A DNA stretch of 32,547 nucleotides from an uncultured Pygmaiobacter sp. Its GTDB lineage: Bacteria; Bacillota; Clostridia; Oscillospirales; Ruminococcaceae. The notes under the pieces were generated by a model. It was not told the DNA's origin, did no database searches, and was given only the letters and a program-made list of their open reading frames with translations. A program made the translations under genes and the position numbers. Position 1 is the first letter of the stretch. Each line of letters starts with the position of its first letter. The stretch is taken from positions 1 through 32,547 of the forward strand of contig CALXBG010000053.1 in the NCBI GenBank assembly GCA_944386485.1, given 5' to 3'. Shown in pieces: positions 22,307 through 29,987 of this stretch.

Positions 22307-22401
22307 GTTTTTTGTCTGGCTCAAAGATACCAAAATCGCCGCGCGCAGCCAAGCAAGCCGGCTTTGAAGTTTGTCAACCGGCGGTTGCACAGACAAAAAA
22401 C
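22307..22401. repeat. Inverted repeat and palindrome upstream of the XRE regulator
   Basis: GTTTTTTGTCTG (22307-22318) and CAGACAAAAAAC (22390-22401) are exact 12-base inverted arms 71 bases apart. Inside them lies CAACCG-G-CGGTTG (22375-22387), a near-perfect palindrome overlapping a TTGACA on the minus strand. The region precedes the regulator gene, so the palindrome is a candidate autoregulatory operator. No good -10 stands 17 bases from that TTGACA, so the promoter itself is unclear. Confidence 0.5.
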
Positions 22402-22415
22402 CAGGATATTTCAGC

Positions 22416-22973
22416 TTACAGCGACTCGCCCAGCGCCCGCGCCTCGGCCAGCTGCTCGGGCTTTTTGAGAATAACGCCCGCCTCGAGGTTGCCGCCCGCG
22501 CAGACACAGCCGCAGGAGGTCCAGCCGAGGTTCTGCACCATCGAGTTGAAGTAGAACCGGATCGGCTCAAAGGTGTTGGGGAGGTTGTCCTCGGCCGCCA
22601 TCAGAAAGCCCGCGGTTTTGATCGGGTTGCGGTAGTTCGGGTCGAGCTCCGCGACGGCAAACAGCCGGTCGATCGCGCACTTCAGCTGCCCGCTGAACCC
22701 CCAGTAGTACATCGGGGAGGCGAAGATCACAATATCCGCCTCGCGGTAAGCGGGATAGATCAGGGTCATGTCGTCCTTCTGCACACAGGGCAAATCCGGA
22801 TTCTTACCGCCGCCGCAGCAGCCAAGACAGCCGCCGATCTTCATCCGGCTCAGATCGAACCGGGTCACCGTATGCCCGGCGCTCTGCGCCCCCTCGGTGA
22901 AAGCGGCGATCAGCGCCGCGGTGTTGCCGTTCGGTCTGGGGCTGCCGTTGAGAATCAGAATTTTTTTGCTCAT
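22416..22973 (-). CDS. Flavodoxin-like NAD(P)H-dependent FMN reductase family protein
   Basis: The 185-residue protein has a flavodoxin-like fold. The FMN phosphate loop is LNGSPRPNGNT (about 8-18) and the second flavin contact is ASPMYYWGFSGQLKCAIDR. A Cys group (GGCLGCC, about 48-54, then LPC near 63) sits where related iron-sulfur flavoproteins hold a cluster, but the spacing differs and cluster binding is not shown. Such proteins pass electrons from NAD(P)H to flavin or quinones, often under stress. The ATG has AGGAGTG upstream. Its promoter is back to back with that of the BlaI-type gene, so it may be part of that regulon. Confidence 0.88.
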   Translation of the reverse strand: MSKKILILNGSPRPNGNTAALIAAFTEGAQSAGHTVTRFDLSRMKIGGCLGCCGGGKNPDLPCVQKDDMTLIYPAYREADIVIFASPMYYWGFSGQLKCAIDRLFAVAELDPNYRNPIKTAGFLMAAEDNLPNTFEPIRFYFNSMVQNLGWTSCGCVCAGGNLEAGVILKKPEQLAEARALGESL

Positions 22974-22998
22974 CTAAATCACTCCTTCTGTTTTCTAT

Positions 22999-23026
22999 TT
23001 TATATAGGGGGACGATAAAAAATCAA
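22999..23026 (-). promoter_or_regulatory. Promoter of the flavoprotein gene
   Basis: On the minus strand TTGATT (23026-23021) and TATAAA (23004-22999) are 16 bases apart. The -35 lies only three bases from the -35 of the divergent blaI-type promoter. Confidence 0.6.
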
Positions 23027-23029
23027 GGG

Positions 23030-23058
23030 TTGACAGCGAGGTCTAATGATGTTAGACT
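23030..23058 (+). promoter_or_regulatory. Promoter of the BlaI/BlaR1-type operon
   Basis: TTGACA (23030-23035) and TAGACT (23053-23058) are 17 bases apart. The -10 lies inside the first palindromic operator, so repressor binding would block RNA polymerase directly. Confidence 0.7.
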
Positions 23059-23090
23059 AAAGGCAAAGGTTGGGTCTAATGATATTAGAC
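23041..23090. promoter_or_regulatory. Twin operators of the BlaI-type repressor
   Basis: GTCTAATGATGTTAGAC (23041-23057) and GTCTAATGATATTAGAC (23074-23090) are two 17-base palindromes that differ at one base. Their starts are 33 bases apart, about three helical turns, so they present the same face of DNA. The first overlaps the -10 and the second lies in the leader. Arrangement and place fit BlaI/MecI-type autoregulation; the half-site GTCTAA differs from the staphylococcal TACA type. Confidence 0.85.
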
Positions 23091-23107
23091 TCAAAGGAGG
23101 GAACAAG

Positions 23108-23476
23108 ATGAACCAAACTCAGCTGGGCGAGATGGAGCGCCGGTTTGCCGAGCTGATCTGGGAGAGTGCGCCGGTCGGCTCGGGCGAACTGGTGCGGCTG
23201 TGCGAGGAGCGATTCGGGTGGAAAAAATCCACCACCTACACCATGCTCAAGCGGCTGTGCCAGCGCGGGCTGTTTGAGAATACCGGCGGACAGGTGATGG
23301 TGCTGATGAGCCGGGAGGATTTCTCTGCGCTGCAGGGGGAGACCTTTTTACAGGAGAGTTTCGGCGGCTCGCTGCCCCACTTTTTTGCTGCGTTTACCCG
23401 CCGCAACAAGCTCAGCCATGAGGAGATCGAGCAGCTGCGGCAGATGATCGAAAACTATGACGAACGGGAAGGATGA
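23108..23476 (+). CDS. BlaI/MecI/CopY-family transcriptional repressor
   Basis: The 122-residue repressor has an N-terminal winged helix (about 5-75: LGEMERRFAELIWESAPVGSGELVRLCEERFGWKKSTTYTMLKRL, then the wing with VMVLMSREDF) and a C-terminal dimerisation helix pair. Family members bind palindromic operators as dimers and are cleaved when the partner BlaR1/MecR1 senses a signal. The ATG at 23108 follows AAAGGAGGG; a frame open from 23030 would run through the operators. It lies 15 bases before the BlaR1-type gene, the standard pairing. No beta-lactamase or PBP2a gene is near, so the name does not imply resistance. Confidence 0.93.
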   Translation: MNQTQLGEMERRFAELIWESAPVGSGELVRLCEERFGWKKSTTYTMLKRLCQRGLFENTGGQVMVLMSREDFSALQGETFLQESFGGSLPHFFAAFTRRNKLSHEEIEQLRQMIENYDEREG

Positions 23477-23491
23477 AAGGAGGGGTAGAAG

Positions 23492-25759
23492 ATGTTTGGG
23501 GATGGATTTGACCGTTTTTTTCTCGGTCTGCTCAATACCGGTTTTGCGGCCTCGGTTGTGATTCTGATTGTGCTGGTTTTGCGGCTTGCGCTGCGGCGCG
23601 CGCCAAAACGCTACTCCTACCTGCTCTGGGCGCCGGCGTTGCTGCGGCTGTTGTGCCCCTTTTCGCTTGAAAGCGCATTCAGTCTGCTGCCGGCAAACCC
23701 CGCGCCGATCCCACAGGATATTGCGCTGATGGCAACGCCGCAGCTGGATACGGGGTTTGTCGCGCTCAACCGGGTTGTGAACGCCGCGCTGCCCGCAGCG
23801 CAGCCCCAGAACAGCGTAAACCCCATGCAGATCATCCTCCTTGTCGGTGAACTGATCTGGCTCGCGGGGGCGGCGGGGCTGCTGCTCTATGCAGTCATCT
23901 CGACGCTGCGGCTGCGCCGGCGGCTCAGGGCTGCGGTTCACGAGGAAGAGAATATCTACCTGCTGCCGGGGCTGGAAACCCCGTTTGTCATGGGGCTGTT
24001 CCGCCCGAAAATCTACCTGCCGGCCGGGATTCTCTGGGAAGAGCGGCGGTATATCCTGCTGCACGAGCGCACCCACCTGCGGCGGGGGGACCATCTGATC
24101 CGGCTGCTCTCCTTCTTCGCGGTCTGTCTGCATTGGTTTAATCCGCTGGTCTGGCTTGCCTACCATCTCAGCGGGCGGGATATGGAGATGTCCTGTGACG
24201 AGGCGGTGGTGCAGCGGATGGGGGAGCGGATCAAGCGGCCCTATTCCGCCTCGCTGCTCGCCCTTGCCAGCGGCCGGCGGTGGGTAAGCGGTGCGCCCCT
24301 CGCCTTTGGAGAAGGGGATACCCGCCCGCGGATCAAGAATGTACTGCGCTACCGAAAACCGGCCTTCTGGCTCGGCGTACTGCTGGCGGTGCTGGTTGTG
24401 GCGCTGGGGATTGGGCTGGCGCTGAATCCGAGCGAACAGGAGCCGGGTACAAGCAGCTCGACGGCAGGGCAGAGCGGTGCGCAGGGAGCCGGGGAGGGTT
24501 CGTTTGCGCGGTTTACCATTCTCGCGCAGGATGTTGCGGATCCGGGCGATCACGGGCTGCAGCTGCCGCTGGGGGACCGGCAGCCCCGGGTGCTGGAACT
24601 GCTGAAACCGGATGCGTGGCGCACTCCGGGGGAAGGAGAGCTCCTTGAAGTCGGCGTCAGTCCGGTGCTGACCCTGCTCTCTGAGGAAGGGGAGGTGCTC
24701 GACGTCTGTTACTGGGAAGACGGCCAGAGCCTGATTATGCTGCACAGCATGGATGGAAGCGAAAAAGAGATCTATCTCGCGCCCGGCGCGGTGGCACAGC
24801 AGGCCTTGGCGTTCAGCGAGGAATTCGTCGCCGGCGCAGTCTCGCAGGAGGACTGGATTCGGGCGATCCTCTGGACGGTGACAGCGACACCGCAGATCAC
24901 CAGTCTGATCATTCCGCAGGGGCTCAATCCGGATGACGCTCTTTCGATTGAGATCAGCGCCCTGATTCCGCGGGAGGAGAACGGCGTCCCCTATACCGAG
25001 CGGGTCATACTGCTCGATGAGCAGAAAAGCTGTGCCGAATGGGCGGCGGGTTCCTACTGTGAGGGACTTTTCCCTTATGATGACTGTCCCGACGGCACCG
25101 AGCTGAGCGTTATGGTGCACTTCCTTGAGCAGGAGGGAGATAACTGGATCTCCTCGAGCTGGGGCTATCGCAGCTATCAGTGCGAGGGCGGCGAGATGGT
25201 GGAACAGGTGGTCCCCAACAACACCGCCGTGACCGTCCTGAATGAGAGCGGCGAAGACGAAACCCTCGTGACGCTGGGGTATGCCGAGACGGTCGGTGCG
25301 GGTTTTTCGGTGAGCTTTGCGCTGCCCGAGGGCTGGACGGCAAAGCAGGCGGATGGCGAGGCCGATTTTATCCTCGCGGCACCGGTAAATCTTATCGCAC
25401 CGGACGGCGCGGTGGCCGGGCGGATCGGGTATGACCTGCTGGGCAGCGAGACCGAACTCTACCAGGAGCCGGAGAACGAGAATCAGGTTTTTTATTACAA
25501 TACCCTGATGCTCGGCTCGGCGGTCAACTGGAACAACGAGTATCAGGAGGTCCTGCGGGAGGACGGTCTGGTCTCGGCCACCTGCCGCGTCGGTTACCAG
25601 AAGGGCGGCGCGGGAGGAACGACCAGCTACAACTGGGGCATCCTCGCCCGGGATGAGAGCCTTGGACGATTCATCGGGATGGAGATCGAGGACGGCGCGC
25701 TGGCGCAGGATGAGGTGGAACAGATTGCCCGCAGCGTCCGGTTCTTTGCCGGGGAATAA
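23492..25759 (+). CDS. BlaR1-type M56 membrane metallopeptidase with unassigned extracytoplasmic domain
   Basis: The 755-residue protein has three membrane helices (about 19-35, 42-58, 112-135) around an M56 peptidase domain. The zinc motif is HERTH (H191, E192, H195) followed by FNPLVWLAYHLSGRDMEMSCDEAVV, which carries the third ligand Glu. A fourth helix (about 291-311) leads to a Ser/Gly linker. Then about 410 outside residues follow, in two parts split near residue 565. The SxxK-type penicillin-binding sensor of BlaR1/MecR1 is not visible. The second part contains VSFALPEGWTAKQ, a PsbP-like look, and ends QIARSVRFF. The signal is therefore unlikely to be read by beta-lactam acylation. The ATG follows AAAGGAGGGG. 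The partner gene is the repressor just upstream, which it would cleave on signal. Confidence 0.88.
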   Translation: MFGDGFDRFFLGLLNTGFAASVVILIVLVLRLALRRAPKRYSYLLWAPALLRLLCPFSLESAFSLLPANPAPIPQDIALMATPQLDTGFVALNRVVNAALPAAQPQNSVNPMQIILLVGELIWLAGAAGLLLYAVISTLRLRRRLRAAVHEEENIYLLPGLETPFVMGLFRPKIYLPAGILWEERRYILLHERTHLRRGDHLIRLLSFFAVCLHWFNPLVWLAYHLSGRDMEMSCDEAVVQRMGERIKRPYSASLLALASGRRWVSGAPLAFGEGDTRPRIKNVLRYRKPAFWLGVLLAVLVVALGIGLALNPSEQEPGTSSSTAGQSGAQGAGEGSFARFTILAQDVADPGDHGLQLPLGDRQPRVLELLKPDAWRTPGEGELLEVGVSPVLTLLSEEGEVLDVCYWEDGQSLIMLHSMDGSEKEIYLAPGAVAQQALAFSEEFVAGAVSQEDWIRAILWTVTATPQITSLIIPQGLNPDDALSIEISALIPREENGVPYTERVILLDEQKSCAEWAAGSYCEGLFPYDDCPDGTELSVMVHFLEQEGDNWISSSWGYRSYQCEGGEMVEQVVPNNTAVTVLNESGEDETLVTLGYAETVGAGFSVSFALPEGWTAKQADGEADFILAAPVNLIAPDGAVAGRIGYDLLGSETELYQEPENENQVFYYNTLMLGSAVNWNNEYQEVLREDGLVSATCRVGYQKGGAGGTTSYNWGILARDESLGRFIGMEIEDGALAQDEVEQIARSVRFFAGE

Positions 25760-25780
25760 CCCCGCAGTACAAGAGAAGAA

Positions 25781-25826
25781 GGCCCGGTGGCGCAGGAAAA
25801 CGCCACCGGGCCTTGTTATCTTTTTT
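25781..25826. terminator. Terminator between the BlaR1-type and CorC-type genes
   Basis: GGCCCGGTGGCG (25781-25792) and CGCCACCGGGCC (25801-25812) form a perfect 12-pair stem with loop CAGGAAAA. TTGTTATCTTTTTT follows on the plus strand. The minus-strand tail is a TC-rich stretch, so it is probably used both ways. Confidence 0.9.
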
Positions 25827-27115
25827 CATCCGTTCGCGGGCTGGGGTTCCTCAGCCGGCGCAGCAGCCGTGCGCTCGATCCTGAGCAGCAGGATCCGCTG
25901 GTCCTCGGCCTTTTCGACGGTGACCCGCAGCTCTTTATAGGTGAAACTCTCTCCCTCGGCGGGGATATGCTCCAGCACGTCCAGCGCCCAGCCGGCGACG
26001 GTGGCGTAGTTACAGCGGAAATCCCGGTCGGCAAAGCCGATCGCCTCGAAGCAGTCCTCGATATTCTCCTCGCCCGAGACCTCCCAGCAGTTGTCCGAGA
26101 GGCGGCGCACCGAGGATTTTTGGGTGTCGCTCTCATCCCAGATCTCGCCGACCAGCTCTTCGAGAATGTCCTCAAGGGTGACCATTCCCATCACCCCGCC
26201 GTAGTCGTCGGTGACGATGGCGATGTGCTGCTTGCTCTTGCGAAACTCGGCCAGCAGGTCGTTGATGTGCTTGGTGCGGTAGACATAGAGCACCGGCCGC
26301 ATCAGCGCGCGGATCGAGATCTCATTCCCCCGCGCCAGCGCCTCGAGCACGTCTCGGACATACAGGATGCCGATGATGTTGTCGATCTTCTTTTCATAGA
26401 CCGGAATCCGGCTGAATCCGTTATCGACACAGATCGAGAGGATTTCTTTCTGGTCGGCGTCGACCTCGATTGCCAGAATATCCACCCGGGGAACCAGGAT
26501 CTCCTGTACGGTGGTATCGCCAAAGTCGATTGCGGACTGGATGATGCCGGTCTCCTGCGGGTCGAGCACCCCCTCGTCCTCGACGGTGCTGACGATGGTT
26601 TTCAGCTCATCCTCGGTCACCGACGGCTGGACGTTCAGCTCATCGCTGCGGCGGCCGGTGAAGAATTTTTTGATCAGCACAAAGAACCAGACCAGCGGCG
26701 CGAGCAGCCGGCGCAGGATCAGCAAAGGCCGGGCGGTCGAGAGCGCGACCCGCTCAGCGTTTTCCTTGGCGAAGCTCTTGGGAAGGATCTCGCCGAAGGT
26801 CAGCACCAGCAGGGTGGTGACCACCGTTGCGACCAGCGCGCCGGCGTCCCCCATCAGTGCGGTCGCGGTCAGGGTGGCCAGCGAGGAGAGGGTCAGGTTG
26901 ACCACGTTGTTGCCGATGAGGATGGTGGAAAGGGTGCGGTCATAGTCCTGCGCGTTCTTGAGCGCGGCGGCCGCCTTGCGGTCTCCCTCCTGCGCCCGGT
27001 TTTGTATCCGGATCTTGTTGATCGAGGAGATCGCCGTCTCGCTCGCAGAGAAAAAGGCGGAAAAGGCCAGCATGAGCAGCATGCTGATCAGAATGGCAGG
27101 ATGCAGTTCACTCAA
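25826..27115 (-). CDS. CNNM/CorC-type membrane protein with CBS domains (hemolysin family)
   Basis: The 429-residue protein has an N-terminal DUF21 (CNNM) transmembrane domain (about 1-180; AFFSASETAISSINKIRIQ and GEILPKSFAKENAE are typical). Two CBS domains follow (about 200-320) that bind adenine nucleotides, then a C-terminal CorC_HlyC domain (about 335-420; GWALDVLEHIPAEGESF). Homologues have been linked to magnesium or other cation export; the name hemolysin is historical. The start is TTG 27115 with GGAG nine bases upstream; an ATG further in would remove part of the first helix. The gene lies 42 bases after mtaB on the same strand, probably cotranscribed. The ion handled cannot be told from sequence. 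Confidence 0.92.
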   Translation of the reverse strand: MSELHPAILISMLLMLAFSAFFSASETAISSINKIRIQNRAQEGDRKAAAALKNAQDYDRTLSTILIGNNVVNLTLSSLATLTATALMGDAGALVATVVTTLLVLTFGEILPKSFAKENAERVALSTARPLLILRRLLAPLVWFFVLIKKFFTGRRSDELNVQPSVTEDELKTIVSTVEDEGVLDPQETGIIQSAIDFGDTTVQEILVPRVDILAIEVDADQKEILSICVDNGFSRIPVYEKKIDNIIGILYVRDVLEALARGNEISIRALMRPVLYVYRTKHINDLLAEFRKSKQHIAIVTDDYGGVMGMVTLEDILEELVGEIWDESDTQKSSVRRLSDNCWEVSGEENIEDCFEAIGFADRDFRCNYATVAGWALDVLEHIPAEGESFTYKELRVTVEKAEDQRILLLRIERTAAAPAEEPQPANG

Positions 27116-27157
27116 AACAGTTCACTCCGTTTGTTGTCGTGTCACAAAATTGGGGCA

Positions 27158-28447
27158 TCAAAGAAGGGCTGCGGTACAGCGGTTGCCGTCAAACCCGCCG
27201 AGGGTCACCTCGACGACCTCGCCCTGCCGCCCGTCGGCAGCGGGAACGAGCACCGGGATATAGCGGCTGGTATAGCCGGTATAGAGCCCGCGGCTGACCG
27301 TCTGTTCGAGCAGCACCGTCTCCTTGGCGCCCGCCCACCCGGCGATGACCTTGCCGCGAACCGCATCGGCCGCCGCGATCAGCCGCCGGCTGCGCCGGGA
27401 TTTGACCGACTCGGGGATCTGGCCCGCCATCTTTGCCGCAGCGGTGCCGGGGCGGCGGGAATAGCCGAAGACATGAACCTTGAGGAAATCCAGGCTCTCG
27501 ACAAAGGCGAGGCTCTCCTCAAAATCCCCCTCGCTCTCGCCGGGGAAACCGACGATCACATCGGTGGTGAAGAGCGGGCGGTCGAAGAGCTGGCGCATCC
27601 GCTCGACCACCGCGCGGTATTCCTCGGGGGTGTAATGGCGGTTCATCGCGGCGAGGGTCTTGGCACAGCCGCTTTGCAGCGAGAGGTGGAACTGGCAGCA
27701 GAGCTTCCTGACCCGGGACAGCCGCACCAGCGTCTCCTCGCTCAGCAGGTCGGGCTCCACCGAGCCCAGCCGGATCCGGTCGATCCCCTCGATTTCGGCA
27801 GCCCGCTCGACGATCTCGGCCAGCGAGCTGCCGACGTCCTGACCGTAGCAGCACAGGTTGATGCCCGAGAGCACCACCTCGCGGTAGCTCTGCGCGGCGA
27901 GATCCCGCAGCTCTGCAAGCACCCGCTCGGGCGGTAGGCTGCGAACCCGGCCGCGGGCATAGGGGATGATGCAGTAGGCGCAAAAGCGGTTACAGCCGTC
28001 CTCGATCTTCAAAAAGGCCCGGGTGTGGCCGATCGGCTGCTCCGCAGGCAGCTCCTCAAACCGGTCGCCGTCCTTGTGCGGCCGGATATCGACCACCCGC
28101 TGCCCGGTGGCGAGGAACTGGCGCAGGTCGGCGATGATCTGTCCCCGCGCGTTGGTGCCGGTGACGACGTCCGCCTCGAGCGCCGCGGCGGCCTGCTCGG
28201 GGAAGGCCTGCGGATAACAGCCGGTGAGCACCGTCGCCGCGCCGGGATTCTCCCGCTTGCAGCGGCGCAGCCATTGCAGGCTCTTTTTGTCTCCGCCGGA
28301 GGTGACGGTGCAGCTGTTGACGATGTAGACGTCCGCCGCATCGGTGGGGCCGACGATCTCAAATCCATTTTCATAAAACAGCTGCTGGAGCGCGCCGGTC
28401 TCATTCTGGTTCACCTTGCAGCCGAGGGTGTAAAAACTCGCTTTCAA
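27158..28447 (-). CDS. mtaB: tRNA threonylcarbamoyladenosine methylthiotransferase
   Basis: MtaB (YqeV type), 429 residues, adds a methylthio group to t6A at position 37 of ANN-decoding tRNAs. It is a radical-SAM enzyme with two iron-sulfur clusters. The N-terminal domain has three cluster cysteines in TLGCKVNQNET, NSCTV and TGCYPQ. The radical-SAM CxxxCxxC is CNRFCAYC near 145-152, followed by IIPYARGRVRS. A C-terminal TRAM domain (about 370-429) binds RNA. The MtaB rather than MiaB subgroup is judged from LGCKVNQ and the overall pattern. I chose TTG 28447, where AAGAGG precedes and the family N-terminus begins. The frame is open to 28771, but that would run through the promoter and the carboxypeptidase gene. 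Confidence 0.93.
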   Translation of the reverse strand: MKASFYTLGCKVNQNETGALQQLFYENGFEIVGPTDAADVYIVNSCTVTSGGDKKSLQWLRRCKRENPGAATVLTGCYPQAFPEQAAAALEADVVTGTNARGQIIADLRQFLATGQRVVDIRPHKDGDRFEELPAEQPIGHTRAFLKIEDGCNRFCAYCIIPYARGRVRSLPPERVLAELRDLAAQSYREVVLSGINLCCYGQDVGSSLAEIVERAAEIEGIDRIRLGSVEPDLLSEETLVRLSRVRKLCCQFHLSLQSGCAKTLAAMNRHYTPEEYRAVVERMRQLFDRPLFTTDVIVGFPGESEGDFEESLAFVESLDFLKVHVFGYSRRPGTAAAKMAGQIPESVKSRRSRRLIAAADAVRGKVIAGWAGAKETVLLEQTVSRGLYTGYTSRYIPVLVPAADGRQGEVVEVTLGGFDGNRCTAALL

Positions 28448-28477
28448 AAAACTACCTCTTTCCGTTGGGCTTAGATG

Positions 28478-28494
28478 CCCGCGCCGGGCGCGGG
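28478..28494. other. GC-rich hairpin in the mtaB leader
   Basis: CCCGCGC (28478-28484) and GCGCGGG (28488-28494) close a CGG loop. It sits between the mtaB promoter and its ribosome site. No T-run is attached on either strand, so it is not a terminator; a role in mRNA stability or translation is possible. Confidence 0.4.
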
Positions 28495-28505
28495 ACAGAT
28501 ACCTT

Positions 28506-28534
28506 ATTATACAAAATTTGCCGCAACAGTACAA
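28506..28534 (-). promoter_or_regulatory. Promoter of mtaB and the CorC-type gene
   Basis: On the minus strand a perfect TATAAT (28511-28506) stands 17 bases after TTGTAC (28534-28529). The -35 matches only in part. Confidence 0.6.
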
Positions 28535-28602
28535 GTACAGGTCAGAAAACGGGAAAACGGACATATATATGACTGGAAGAAAGAACGGGGAGGTTTTACA
28601 GG

Positions 28603-29817
28603 ATGATCCGAGGGAAAAAGATCCTTTCACTCGCGCTGGCGCTGATCCTTCTGGTGAGCGCCGCGCCGGTCCGGGCGGCCGGCGGAGCGGCGCTGCCGAC
28701 CGCGGCGACCGCTGAAGCCACGCAGCAGACAGGCGGGCGGTTTGCAATGCCCGCGCTTGAGCTGCCGGCAAAGCAGGCGATTTTGATCGAGCAGGAGACC
28801 GGGCAGGTGCTCTACGAAAAGAATCCGGATGACCGGGTCCCGATCGCGAGCATCACCAAGGTCATGACCCTGCTGCTCACCTTCGAGGCGATCGACGCGG
28901 GCAAGATCTCGCTGGACGACCTTGTGCCGGTGTCGGAACACGCCTATTCGATGGGAGGCAGCCAGATCTGGCTTGAGCCGGGTGAACAGTTCACGCTGGA
29001 CGAGATGATCCGGGCGATCTGCGTCGCTTCGGCCAACGACGCGGCGGTCGCGGTCGCCGAGCTTGTCGGCGGCTCGGAGCCGGTTTTCGCCGAGATGATG
29101 ACAAAACGCGCGCAGGAGCTGGGGATGGAAAACACCAGCTTCAAAAATGCCTGTGGTCTGGATACCGAGGGGCATTTTTCCAGCGCGCGGGACGTTGCGA
29201 TTATGTCGCGGGAACTGCTGAAAAACTATCCCCAGATCACCGAGTACACCACCATCTGGATCGACAGCCTACGCGGCGGCGCGACCCAGCTGGTCAACAC
29301 CAACAAGCTGCTCAACCGCTATGAGGGGATGACCGGGCTCAAGACCGGCACCACCTCGCTTGCGGGGGTTTGCATCTCGGCCAGCGCGACGCGGGACGGC
29401 CTGTCGCTGATCGCGGTGGTGCTGGGCAGCAGCTCGAGCGAGGAGCGGTTCGAGGCGGCGACCACGATGCTGGACTACGGCTTTGCGAATTTCGAGATGG
29501 CCGCACCGCCGCTGCCCGAGGAATTTCCAACCATTCTGCCGGTCACCGGGGGCGCCCAGCGGCAGGTGACGCTGACCTATCCGGAGACTGGAAACCTGCT
29601 GCTCAAAAAGGGCGAGTCGGCGGGGTTGACGCTCGAGGTCGAACTGCCCGAGAGTGTGGCGGCGCCGCTGGCACAGGGAGACCAGCTGGGCACGGTGCGG
29701 GCCCTCGTCGGCGGGGAGGAGATCGCCAGCTGGCCTGTCACCGCCGCGCAGTCGGTGGAGCAGATGACCTTCAGCATCGGATTCGGGCTGCTTTTCGACG
29801 CGCTGACCGGGTTGTGA
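28603..29817 (+). CDS. D-alanyl-D-alanine carboxypeptidase (peptidase S11, low-molecular-mass PBP)
   Basis: The 404-residue enzyme trims the terminal D-Ala from peptidoglycan stem peptides outside the membrane. A signal peptide (1-26, cut near VRAA) precedes the transpeptidase-fold domain (about 55-300). The active-site motifs are SITK (S83, K86), SAN (S143, N145) and KTG (247-249). A beta-rich C-terminal domain follows (about 320-390), and the last 15-20 residues (SIGFGLLFDALTGL) may form an amphipathic membrane anchor. It resembles DacF/DacB of spore-formers, but sporulation use cannot be told. The start is an ATG preceded by GGGGAGG. It is divergent from mtaB, followed by pgi with its own promoter. 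Confidence 0.95.
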   Translation: MIRGKKILSLALALILLVSAAPVRAAGGAALPTAATAEATQQTGGRFAMPALELPAKQAILIEQETGQVLYEKNPDDRVPIASITKVMTLLLTFEAIDAGKISLDDLVPVSEHAYSMGGSQIWLEPGEQFTLDEMIRAICVASANDAAVAVAELVGGSEPVFAEMMTKRAQELGMENTSFKNACGLDTEGHFSSARDVAIMSRELLKNYPQITEYTTIWIDSLRGGATQLVNTNKLLNRYEGMTGLKTGTTSLAGVCISASATRDGLSLIAVVLGSSSSEERFEAATTMLDYGFANFEMAAPPLPEEFPTILPVTGGAQRQVTLTYPETGNLLLKKGESAGLTLEVELPESVAAPLAQGDQLGTVRALVGGEEIASWPVTAAQSVEQMTFSIGFGLLFDALTGL

Positions 29818-29864
29818 GAGGGCTGTGAGAGGGTGGTGAATTTTCTTTGGGCGGGGTTTTTTGC

Positions 29865-29893
29865 TTGACAGCCGGTGGGGAGTAATATATCAT
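29865..29893 (+). promoter_or_regulatory. Sigma-A promoter of pgi
   Basis: A perfect TTGACA (29865-29870) and TATCAT (29888-29893) are 17 bases apart. The leader to the pgi ATG is about 90 bases and includes the small hairpin CTGCC-GCA-GGCAG; it matches no riboswitch I know. Confidence 0.8.
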
Positions 29894-29987
29894 TAAGACA
29901 TAAAGAAAGGGCGGAAAAATATTTTCGCCGCACTGCCGCAGGCAGCGCCTCACACCTTAAAATAATGAAAGTTGGGGGCAGTAAATT

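Noticed and set aside
23108-25759. A beta-lactam resistance locus.
   Set aside because: The repressor and peptidase are of the BlaI/BlaR1 type, but there is no beta-lactamase or PBP2a gene and no penicillin-binding sensor motif.
25787-27937. A 716-codon plus-strand frame opposite the CorC-type gene and mtaB.
   Set aside because: It is antisense to two well-supported genes and has no family features.
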